From Lamprocystis purpurea (GTDB taxonomy: Bacteria > Pseudomonadota > Gammaproteobacteria > Chromatiales > Chromatiaceae): 16,465 nt of DNA. A program made the translations under genes and the position numbers. This document shows positions 1-6,592 of the stretch, piece after piece (the first letter of the stretch is position 1; each line of letters begins with the position of its first letter). The notes beneath the pieces were generated by a model. It saw only the letters and a program-made list of their open reading frames with translations, ran no database searches and was not told where the DNA came from. Location of the stretch: contig DYRB01000013.1 of the NCBI GenBank assembly GCA_020718945.1, positions 1 to 16,465 on the forward strand, in the 5' to 3' direction.

Positions 1-205
1 TTTTCTCTTCCGTCACTGTCTCCCGGTACGCCTTGACCGTCCGCCGTATGGCTGGGAAGTGCCGGGCAACCGGGCAGTCCTGTGCCAGGGCCCTGGCTCG
101 GCGCGCCTGGTCGGCCTCGGTGAGCCGACCGGCGAACACCAGTTCGGCGCCGCCGGTGATCGCTCGCACGTTCGGTTCGCCGGGCGCAGCGTCGCAGCGG
201 CGCAT
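1..205 (-). CDS. Unrecognised protein, 5' part only (runs off left edge)
   Basis: On the minus strand an ATG at 205-203 opens a frame with no stop to the window edge, giving 68 residues of an incomplete protein. The composition looks like real protein: a short basic/Cys N-terminus (MRRCD), a hydrophobic stretch (GGAELVFAG), then a charged, probably helical segment (LTEADQARRARALA) and a basic stretch (FPAIRRTVKAYRETV). Third codon positions are mostly G or C, as in neighbouring genes. A GGAG lies 13 nt upstream of the ATG, slightly too far for an ideal ribosome binding site, and the frame stays open upstream, so the true start could be earlier. I do not recognise the family and assign no function. 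Confidence 0.5.
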   Translation of the reverse strand, partial: MRRCDAAPGEPNVRAITGGAELVFAGRLTEADQARRARALAQDCPVARHFPAIRRTVKAYRETVTEEK

Positions 206-529
206 GGTACAAAGTCGACTCCGAGATATTGCCGGCAGGGGCGCCGCGCATCTTCGTAGCCGATAGGGCGGAAGAGATCTTGCAGTAGGCCATGCATCGC
301 CAGTGCGAGAGACGAGCGAGAGACGAGGGTCTTGACTCTTGCCTCTGGGCTAAGCCGAAGGGGCAACACCGTGGGGATAAGGGACCAGGGTCAGATATTT
401 CGATCTGTCGGGCGGGCGCTTAACGTCCCTTAGCCGTCGCGAACACGTTCATGCTCGGTGACCGCACCTGGCCGACAGCCGCCGCCGACGGCCGGCCGCG
501 GGTTGCCGGTTGCCCTGCCCAGGGTGCCC
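206..529. other. Gene-free stretch left of the thioredoxin-like gene
   Basis: These 324 bases contain no gene I can support. A minus-strand open frame covers part of it (about 206-369) and reads somewhat like protein, but it is out of frame with the partial gene at 1-205 and has no recognisable family. Bases about 478-530 are very GC-rich, with short self-complementary patches downstream of the thioredoxin-like gene on its strand. No clear U-tract terminator is visible. Confidence 0.4.
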
Positions 530-1051
530 CTAGTCCCCCTGGGCGGCCGCCCAGAGCCGGGCGCGCAGACCGGCCTCGGTGGTGTGGCCCAGGGTGGCGA
601 ACCGGATACCCCCGGCACCGTCCACCACGAAGCTGGCCGGGACCGCCGGGACCCCCCAGGCCCCGGACAGGGCCCCGCCGGGGTCGGGCAGGACGGGAAA
701 GCCCAGGCCCTGCTCGTCCAGATAGGAACGGATGTCCCGGGCATCGCCGGACTGCATGGCCACGGTGATCACCGGGTGGTCCCGGGCAATGGCGTCGATG
801 CCGTCCTGACCCAACCGGCAGGTCGGGCACCAGGTCGCCCAGAAGTGGACCAGCACCGGCTTGCCGTCCGAGACTGCCGACAGCCCGGCCAGGCTGAACG
901 GGGTGCCGTCCAGCAGGGTCCCAGCCAGGTCCGGGGCGGGTCCGCTGGCCATGGGGCGGGCCCGCCACCACTGCACCCCGAAGAAGATCGCCAGGATGAC
1001 CAGGATCTGGACCAGCCAGGAGCGGTAGCTGCTGCGAGATGAGGTGGCCAT
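530..1051 (-). CDS. Membrane-anchored thioredoxin-like disulfide oxidoreductase (TlpA/ScsD type)
   Basis: A 173-residue protein with one N-terminal membrane segment (residues about 12-29, LVQILVILAIFFGVQ) and a thioredoxin fold facing the periplasm. The active site is WCPTC with cysteines at 75 and 78, preceded by the typical VLVHFWATW strand. The cis-proline is probably P138 in VPAVPASF, followed by a FVVDG strand. This pattern is that of the TlpA/DsbE/ScsD 'protein disulfide oxidoreductase' group, which uses a CxxC pair to reduce or isomerise periplasmic disulfides, often for cytochrome c maturation or resistance to copper or oxidants. The start is the only ATG before an in-frame upstream TAA; no strong Shine-Dalgarno is visible. 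No ccm or scs genes lie nearby, so the substrate cannot be inferred. Confidence 0.85.
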   Translation of the reverse strand: MATSSRSSYRSWLVQILVILAIFFGVQWWRARPMASGPAPDLAGTLLDGTPFSLAGLSAVSDGKPVLVHFWATWCPTCRLGQDGIDAIARDHPVITVAMQSGDARDIRSYLDEQGLGFPVLPDPGGALSGAWGVPAVPASFVVDGAGGIRFATLGHTTEAGLRARLWAAAQGD

Positions 1052-1144
1052 GGCGTCAAGGCTGGGGTGGATGGTCCAGCAAGGTTAACCCAGCCCAGGC
1101 GCCGAAATCACCTGGGCCGCGTGGGCAGAGGCGGCGGTGGGAAC

Positions 1145-1175
1145 GGGGCGGGGCGCCCTGGGGGTGCCCCGCCCC
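1145..1175 (-). terminator. Strong GC hairpin after the DUF11-like pseudogene
   Basis: A perfect 10-bp inverted repeat (GGGGCGGGGC at 1145-1154, GCCCCGCCCC at 1166-1175) with an 11-nt loop begins 7 nt past the stop of the minus-strand surface-protein pseudogene. The position fits a transcription terminator for that gene. It lacks a U-tract on the minus strand, so it could instead be a 3'-end stabilising structure. Confidence 0.4.
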
Positions 1176-1181
1176 CCTGGG

Positions 1182-3133
1182 TCACAGGGCACAGCCCCGC
1201 TTGGTGCAGCGCAGGGTGCAGCCGCGGGCGTCGTTGATGGTGATGAGCCCGTTGCCGTCATAGTCGCGGGCGTCGCAGACCCCGCTGGCGGGCCGACCCT
1301 GATTACCCGAGATGGCAGTGATGTCGTTGCGATTGATGGCCCCGTTGGCGTCCAGGTCGCTGCCGTCGTCGCCCGTGAGTCGGAAGCCGACATAGGTGTT
1401 CCGAGCCCGGGTCCGAGACCCCGTCGCCGTTGTCCCGGTAGAGCTCGACCCGCACGCCGTTGAACCCGGGCTCGCCGTCGTCTTGGACGCCGTGCTCGTC
1501 GGTGTCGAGCCAGGCCCGGTTGCCGTACTCGGGCGGCTCCGGGGCCTGCACCGCGATGCCGACCTTGACCGGCTCCGAGGGCAGGAGCCTGGTCCCGCTG
1601 CCTACCACCTCGCCGCGGTAGCCATAGGAGTTCCAGGCGATCTCCCCGGAAGTCGGTGCCCCTATGGGGGCCTGGAGGGAGAAGGTGAAGGTGAAGGACT
1701 GCTGGGGCGCCAAGGTGATGTCGCCGAAGTCGAAGCGAATCGCCTGGACGCTGGCGCTGATCACGAGCTTGCTGACGCTGGGTCGCGGGAGGGTGGCGCC
1801 TTCGATGACGGTCACCGTGGCCGATCTGTTGCGGACCAGGGACGCGAAGCCGCTGCGGGCAGCGGTGTAGGTCGCCGCATTGACGACCTGTTGGCCGACG
1901 GTGACCGGGTTGCCGTTGCGATCCGTGCTGAGCAGGGTGGCGAGGTAACCGGAGGCGGTGGTGGAGCCGGTCAGGACGAAGCCGACCGGGACATTCGTGT
2001 ACGTGTAGCGCAGGGCCGTGATCGCCTCGCCACCGCCCAGGCCCAGGGTCGAGACCGCCACGTCGGTGACTATGTTGGTGGCGAAGGGGGAGCCGGTCAG
2101 GCTGCGCCAGGTGGCATTGAGGTTGGTTTGGTACTCGATGGTCAGCGGGATGGAGCCGCCGAAGGGCTGACTGCCGGCGGACTGCTGACCGGCCCGGATG
2201 GAGGTCACCTGGAGCTGGGCCGGGATGTTGTCCACCACCGTCAGGCTGTCGTAGGGATAGCTGCCGTTGTTCTGGAACTCCAGGCGGTAGCGCAGGCTGG
2301 TCCCCAGGGTTGCGGTGGCGCTGGAGACGAGCTTGTTGTCGCTGCCCAGACCGAGCGCGGTCGAGGTCCCTATGGTAGGGGTGAGGGGTGCGGCGAGCGT
2401 GATCGGCACGGTGGCCCCCAACCGGGGTCCCGGTGAGGGCGGCGTTGTTGGTCACCGAGGCCCCGGCGGCGAAGGTGGCGGATGGGTAGCGCAGGATCAG
2501 GAAGCGCTCGGCGGTGCCGCCGCCGGAGACCTAGGTACCGATGTTCCAGGTCAGGGTCCCGCCGCTCGCCTCGCCCGAGTGGACCCCGCCGGTGGAGGCG
2601 GAGACGAAGACGGCCCCTGGGGGCAGGGTGTCCGTGAGCACGGCACCGGTGAGGTTCAGGATGCCGTTGGCGACGTTGGAAACGGTGCGCAGGCGGTAGA
2701 CCACGTCCTGATCGAGGACCGGCGTACCCGAGGTGCGGGCCTTGGCCAGGGTGAAGTTGGGATTGGCGTCCGCCGTCACGGTGACGACATTGCTCGCCAC
2801 CGGCGGGACATTGGTCCCCACGGCACTCACCTGGTTCGAGGTCTGGGTCTCGTCCGGGGTGGTCTTGTTCGGGAAGCGCACGATCAGCTTCACCTGGCCC
2901 GTGGTCCCGGCCTTGAGCACCGGCTTCATGGTCCAGGTGGCCGTGCGGGTCCCGGAGTTGTAAACGGCGGTCGCGGTGTTGATGTCGGCCAGGATGTCCC
3001 GGTACTCGACCTCGGGGGCCAGGATGTCGGTGATGACCAGCCCGTTGCAGTCGCCCGAGATCCCAGGGTTAGCGGCCAGCGGCGGGAGGCGGGGCCCCCC
3101 GGGGGCCGGACTCGGTTTGGCGGCGACCGATCA
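1182..3133 (-). pseudogene. Broken surface protein: DUF11-like repeats, SdrD B-like domain, dockerin-like C-terminus
   Basis: Read from 3133 down to 1182 this is one exported-protein gene with several lesions. The first readable part (from about 3080) has DUF11-type repeat features (GLVITDILAPEVEY, VVYRLRTVSN, LTDTLPPGAVFVSASTGG). It hits an in-frame TAG at 2533-2531, after TWNIG, and continues in the same frame (GGGTAERFLILRYPSATF). One extra base in the run of five C at 2415-2419 shifts the frame; translation resumes as ATVPITLAAPLTP and runs through a second DUF11-like repeat (LRYRLEFQNNGSYPYDSLTV). An SdrD B/Cna-like domain follows (NRAWLDTDEHGVQDDGEPGF). A second frameshift near 1395-1405 leads to a tail with two Ca-loop-like motifs (DLDANGAINRNDITAI, DYDGNGLITINDARGC), resembling a type I dockerin pair, ending at TGA 1184-1182. 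The 5' end is lost: an in-frame TGA sits at 3133-3131 and there is no start or signal peptide. Normal TAG use as terminator in dsbC and the thioredoxin-like gene argues for decay, not recoding. Assembly indels remain possible for the frameshifts. Confidence 0.8.
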
Positions 3134-3149
3134 GGAGGGATGGGCGTGG

Positions 3150-3434
3150 TCACCCGTGGGGCGCCGCCTGGCCCCCGGGCACCTCGCCTCGGCGGTGTCG
3201 TGCGGCGAATCGCCGGTAGGCTAGGGCCAGGGCACCCAGGGCGAACAGGGCCAGGGGTTGGGGTTCCGGCGCCCCGAATACCAGATAGGCCTGGTTGTTT
3301 GCCCCTTTGATATCGATCAGGGGCGGGTCGTAGAGGGAGCCGAACCAAGTGGAACCGCCGGTGCCGGGGGTCTTCAGGGTGAAGACAACGCTCACCGCGA
3401 GCATTTCGTCCAGGCCGCCCTGGGGGATATAGAG
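3150..3434 (-). pseudogene. C-terminal remnant of a PEP-CTERM sorted protein
   Basis: The minus-strand frame from 3434 to the TGA at 3152-3150 ends in a classical PEP-CTERM signal: APEPQPLALF, a short hydrophobic span (LALFALGALALAY) and an arginine-rich end (RRFAARHRR). These signals direct exosortase-mediated processing of exported proteins in Gram-negative bacteria. The preceding residues (QGGLDEMLAVSVVFTL, then STWFGSLYDPP) look like the end of an extracellular domain. Upstream the frame is closed by a TAG at 3437-3435, and the divergent GTPase gene starts 150 bp further on. There is no room for a signal peptide or main domain, so this is a 3' stub. An ATG at 3404 exists but has no ribosome binding site. 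The tail runs about 16 residues past the first RR, longer than usual, suggesting the original stop was also lost. Confidence 0.75.
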
Positions 3435-3548
3435 CTAGCGCAATCGCGCCGGGCCAAAGCCCCCGCCATTTTCCGCTGCATGGCCCCTGCGCATGGGGGG
3501 GCGGTTGCCCGCGTCGGCCCCTGGCGGGACCTGGCCGGCACACCCGGC

Positions 3549-3554
3549 TACAAT
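3549..3554 (+). promoter_or_regulatory. Possible -10 element (TACAAT) for the first GTPase
   Basis: TACAAT lies 33 bp before the TTG start of the GTPase gene, inside an otherwise GC-rich gap and divergent from the PEP-CTERM stub. It would give a leader of roughly 25 nt. No convincing -35 hexamer is seen at 16-18 bp spacing, so the call is tentative. Confidence 0.35.
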
Positions 3555-3586
3555 CGCCCCGGCACCACTCCAACCGAGGATCCGCC

Positions 3587-5104
3587 TTGTCCCGTTCCCT
3601 GACGACATCCCGGATGATCCGCATGGCCCTGGCCATAGGTGCGGCCCTGCTCCTGGGCCTGCTGCTGTGGGCCCTGCTGTTCGTCACCGACACCGCCTTC
3701 AGCGTCCTGGAGCGACTCAACCGCGGCCCCGGTTGGTTCCTATATCTCTACGGGGCCGGCTTTCTGGCGATCTTGGGGGCGGGGGGCACCATGCTCTGGC
3801 GCCTGCTGCGCCCTAGGCGCCGGGTGCCGGGGGAGGCCAAGCCGGAGCGCCCGCCGAGCCGGGAGGATCTGGATGCCCAGTTGGCCCGCGCCCAGGAGGC
3901 CGGGGTCGATGTGGCGGCGGTCAAGCGGGAATTGGCCCAACTGGCCAAGCGTAAGGCGGCCGGGCGCATCCACGTGGGCTTCTTCGGCGAGATCAGCAGC
4001 GGCAAGTCGTCCCTCATCCAGGCCCTGCTGCCCCAGGCCCAACTGGCGGTCGCCGCCAGCGGCGGGACCACCCGGGAGGTCGGCGAGTATTGCTGGCGCA
4101 GTGTCAGCGGCGACGAACTGGTCCTCACCGACATGCCCGGGACCAACGAGGTGGGCGCCGGGCTGGACGACCTGTCGCGCTCCGAGGCCATGCGCTCCCA
4201 TGTGGTGGTCTATGTCTGCGACGGCGACCTGACCCGCTCCCAGTACGAGGACCTCCAGTCCCTGCTGGCCCTGGGCAAGCCCTGCATCGTCGCCCTGAAC
4301 AAGACCGACCGCTATCGCCAGGAGGAACTGGACCTGATCCTGGGGCGGCTGCGCGAGCGTCTGGGCAAGCAGGCCCGGGTCGATCTGGTCGCGGTCCAGG
4401 CCGGGTGCAAGCGCGATGCGGTGCGCATCCTCCCGGACGGGCGGGAGGAGCCGGTGGTACTGGACCTGGCCCCCCGGGTGGACGACCTGCGCGAGGCCCT
4501 GCAACGCCACCTGGACGAGGACCTGGAACTACTGGAGCAGTTGCGCGACACCAGCGTCTTCGTCCTGGCCGCCCGTACCCTGGACCAGGCCCAGCGCAGC
4601 CATCGCAACGAGCGCGCCACCGAGATCACCCGCGACTATGCCCGCAAGGCCATGATCGGGGCCATGGCCGCGGTGGCCCCGGGTTCGGACCTGGTCATCC
4701 AGGGCTATCTGGGGGTGTCCATGGTCAAGGCCCTGTCCAAGCTCTACGACACCCAGGTCCGGCAGATGGACACGGACCTGCTGCTGGAACTGGTACAGAA
4801 GCGGGTGGCGCGCAGCACCACCATCATGCTGGCGGTGCTGGGCAATGCGCTCAAGGCCTTCCCGGGGATCGGCACCGTGGCCGGGGGCCTGGTCCATGCC
4901 GCCGCCTATGGCATGATCTTCGACTCATTGGGCCGGGCCGTGGCGGAGTCCATGGACAGCCGCGGGGCCCTGCGTCCGGCCCAGGCGGCCCAGGTCTTCG
5001 AAGAACGCCTGAAGGAAGGCCTCCAGACCTCCGCCTGGCGCTTTGCCCGGATGGCCCTGGACCTCAAGAAGGACGCCAAGCAGGGCCCTGGCCCAGGGCG
5101 CTGA
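3587..5104 (+). CDS. Membrane GTPase, Era/YcjF-like, with DUF697-type C-terminus
   Basis: A 505-residue protein. Two hydrophobic N-terminal segments (about residues 11-33 and 50-71) should anchor it in the inner membrane. A basic linker leads to a P-loop GTPase domain: G1 GEISSGKS at 134-141, switch I threonines in GGTTRE, G3 DMPG at 182-185 and G4 NKTD at 238-241. The C-terminal third (from about residue 350) has the alternating hydrophobic/small-residue pattern of DUF697 (MIGAMAAVAPGSDLVIQG, then AFPGIGTVAGGLVHAAAYG). The gene starts at TTG, supported by GAGGA at 3576-3580 with a 6-nt spacer; the next candidate, an ATG at codon 10, lacks such a site. The family binds and hydrolyses GTP near membranes, but its cellular role is not established. 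It resembles a fusion of a GTPase with a YcjF-like membrane domain. A diverged copy of its last ~30 codons occurs at 9821-9928. Confidence 0.85.
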   Translation: MSRSLTTSRMIRMALAIGAALLLGLLLWALLFVTDTAFSVLERLNRGPGWFLYLYGAGFLAILGAGGTMLWRLLRPRRRVPGEAKPERPPSREDLDAQLARAQEAGVDVAAVKRELAQLAKRKAAGRIHVGFFGEISSGKSSLIQALLPQAQLAVAASGGTTREVGEYCWRSVSGDELVLTDMPGTNEVGAGLDDLSRSEAMRSHVVVYVCDGDLTRSQYEDLQSLLALGKPCIVALNKTDRYRQEELDLILGRLRERLGKQARVDLVAVQAGCKRDAVRILPDGREEPVVLDLAPRVDDLREALQRHLDEDLELLEQLRDTSVFVLAARTLDQAQRSHRNERATEITRDYARKAMIGAMAAVAPGSDLVIQGYLGVSMVKALSKLYDTQVRQMDTDLLLELVQKRVARSTTIMLAVLGNALKAFPGIGTVAGGLVHAAAYGMIFDSLGRAVAESMDSRGALRPAQAAQVFEERLKEGLQTSAWRFARMALDLKKDAKQGPGPGR

Positions 5105-5107
5105 GGC

Positions 5108-5182
5108 GAAGCCGCGTCCAGGGGGGGGTGCGGCTTCAGTCGCGAAATCCGTCCGGTGGGAGCGGCTTCAGCCGCGAAGTCC
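5108..5182 (+). repeat. REP-like palindromic repeats (two direct copies plus one inverted half)
   Basis: Two similar units occur in direct orientation: GCGGCTTCAGTCGCGAA at 5130-5146 and GCGGCTTCAGCCGCGAA at 5162-5178. Each folds into a small stem-loop (GCGGC-TTCA-GCCGC in the second; one G-T mismatch in the first) and each is preceded by a G-rich head. A third partial unit in opposite orientation, GAAGCCGC at 5108-5115, pairs perfectly with GCGGCTTC at 5130-5137 to give an 8-bp stem just past the GTPase stop. Repeats of this type are dispersed extragenic palindromes in many gammaproteobacteria and can act in mRNA 3'-end protection or termination. Confidence 0.7.
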
Positions 5183-5328
5183 GAGGCCCGATGTCGAATT
5201 CAGCGCTTGTAGGCGCGGGCAAAGCGGTGGGTCTGCCGCACCTCCCTGCTCATGACTGAGGGCTGCGCGGCACAAAGGCCGTGGCCTCCTCCCGCGGCTC
5301 GGCCATGGATATCAGGCTACTCTCAGGC

Positions 5329-5357
5329 TTGCCCTGGGTCTCCGGCTGGCCTAGGAT
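5329..5357 (+). promoter_or_regulatory. Candidate sigma70-type promoter for the peroxidase/GGDEF-EAL pair
   Basis: TTGCCC at 5329-5334 and TAGGAT at 5352-5357 are separated by exactly 17 bp. Each matches the consensus hexamers at four of six positions. It would start transcription near 5364, about 100 nt ahead of the annotated GTG. Confidence 0.35.
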
Positions 5358-5464
5358 CAATCGCGCTCGCCGCCCCGAGGACGGCCTGACCCATCCCCAC
5401 CCGCTGCCCCCACACCCGGGGCCAGCCCTTCGTTTCAGCCATCGATGAGGTTCCACTGATCGCC

Positions 5465-6592
5465 GTGACCCTCAAGCTGGATAGCCTCGATTCAAGCATG
5501 CTGGCCGAGGCGGTTGGCCTCGGCGGCCCCAGGATTCGGTTCGGCGGCCCTGCCGGGGTTGTCCTCCCGGGACCCGATGCCGGGGTCAGCCCCAGGCAAC
5601 CCACCAAGGGTCTTGCACCGCTGCGAGCGGCCGGTGCCCTTGCCCTCCTGTTCGTCCTCGCCACACTGGTTTGCCCAATGGGGGCCTGGGCTGAGGGAGG
5701 TCGGGGTGAGCCGGTCCTGCCCATACCCCGGGACCCGGGGCAGGACCCGGGCAAGGTCGCCTTGGGGGCGCGGCTCTTCCAGGACCCGCGCCTGTCGGCG
5801 GACAACACCCTGAGCTGCGCCTCCTGCCATCGCCTGGCCGAGGGCGGTGCGGACGGGCTGGCCAGATCCGTCGGTGTGGGCGGCGCCCTGGGGCCCATCA
5901 AGGCCCCCACGGTCTACAACAGCGGTTTCAACCTGACCCAGTTCTGGGACGGCCGGGCCGCGTCCCTGGAGGCGCAGGTGGCCGGTCCCATCCACAACCC
6001 CCTGGAGATGGCCTCGAATTGGGCGCAGGTCCTGGGTAAGCTCAGGGCCGACCCGGGTTACCCCGCCCAGTTCGCCGCCCTCTACCCGGACGGTCTAACC
6101 CCTGCCAACATCGAGGATGCCATTGCCGCCTTCGAGCGCAGCCTGGTGACCCCGGACTCGCCCCTGGACCTTTGGCTCGCCGGGGATGCGACGGCCCTGA
6201 CCCCGCAGGCGTTGCGCGGCTATCGCCTGTTCAAGTCCTACGGCTGCGTCGCCTGCCACCAGGGGGTCAATCTGGGGGGCAACCTGTATCAGCGCATGGG
6301 GGCCCTGGGGGACTACTTCGGCGACCGCGGCACCGTGGTGGGCCCGGCGGATCTGGGGCGCTTCAATGTCACCGGCGACCCCGAGGACCGCCACCTGTTC
6401 AAGGTCCCGGGGCTGCGCCTGGCGGCCCTGACGCCGCCCTATTTCCACGACGGGAGTGCCCCGACCCTGGAGGAGGCGATCCGGGTCATGGCCCGTTATC
6501 AGCTCGGGCGCACCATCCCCCCGGGGGACATGGCGGACATCGCGGCCTTCCTCAGGTCGGCGGTGGGCCGGCATCCCCTGTTGACGCCATGA
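5465..6592 (+). CDS. Periplasmic di-heme cytochrome c peroxidase (CcpA/MauG family)
   Basis: A 375-residue protein with two c-type heme sites, CASCH (118-122) and CVACH (261-265), in the order and spacing of bacterial di-heme cytochrome c peroxidases and MauG-like enzymes. Family signatures include GARLFQDPRLS before the first heme, PTVYNSGFN and FWDGRAASLE after it, and a C-terminal FKVPGLR...PPYFHDGS...TLEEAI block. The family reduces H2O2 in the periplasm or, in MauG members, oxidises protein side chains. A hydrophobic segment (about 57-72) followed by GAWA|E looks like a Sec signal, but it is preceded by about 50 residues, so the start is uncertain. GTG 5465 has only a distant GAGG, and ATG 5498 has no site. 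The stop overlaps the GGDEF-EAL start by 4 bp (ATGA), implying coupled expression. Confidence 0.88.
   Translation: MTLKLDSLDSSMLAEAVGLGGPRIRFGGPAGVVLPGPDAGVSPRQPTKGLAPLRAAGALALLFVLATLVCPMGAWAEGGRGEPVLPIPRDPGQDPGKVALGARLFQDPRLSADNTLSCASCHRLAEGGADGLARSVGVGGALGPIKAPTVYNSGFNLTQFWDGRAASLEAQVAGPIHNPLEMASNWAQVLGKLRADPGYPAQFAALYPDGLTPANIEDAIAAFERSLVTPDSPLDLWLAGDATALTPQALRGYRLFKSYGCVACHQGVNLGGNLYQRMGALGDYFGDRGTVVGPADLGRFNVTGDPEDRHLFKVPGLRLAALTPPYFHDGSAPTLEEAIRVMARYQLGRTIPPGDMADIAAFLRSAVGRHPLLTP

Larger units (their letters stand above)
5105..5464. other. Intergenic region with REP-like palindromes and a candidate promoter
   Basis: This 360-bp gap follows the first GTPase. Its left 80 bp carry REP-like palindromes (5108-5182), including a run of eight G at 5121-5128. 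A candidate promoter lies at 5329-5357. I see no gene in it. The frame of the peroxidase gene remains open upstream to about 5388 but contains no start codon with a ribosome binding site. Confidence 0.6.

Noticed and set aside
206..369. Minus-strand frame as a frameshifted N-terminal part of the left-edge gene
   Set aside because: It reads somewhat like protein, but no recognisable family spans the junction, so the fusion cannot be supported.
384..410. A GGGACCAGGGTCAGATATTTCG-like stretch as a trace of a REP-associated transposase end
   Set aside because: The resemblance is vague, there is no inverted partner, and no transposase frame follows in the window.
2531..3437. In-frame TAG codons at 2533-2531 and 3437-3435 as possible recoded amber codons
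   Set aside because: TAG is the normal terminator of dsbC (14578-14580) and of the thioredoxin-like gene (532-530), and the same region carries frameshifts and a missing 5' end. Gene decay is the simpler explanation.
5250..5456. Small minus-strand frame in the gap before the peroxidase gene
   Set aside because: No family, no ribosome binding site that I can see, and only part of it looks protein-like. It also covers the candidate promoter.
6172..6588. Longer start for the GGDEF-EAL protein inside the peroxidase gene
   Set aside because: The extra 139 residues are a frame-shifted reading of the peroxidase heme domain, and ATG 6589 is immediately followed by a good TM segment.
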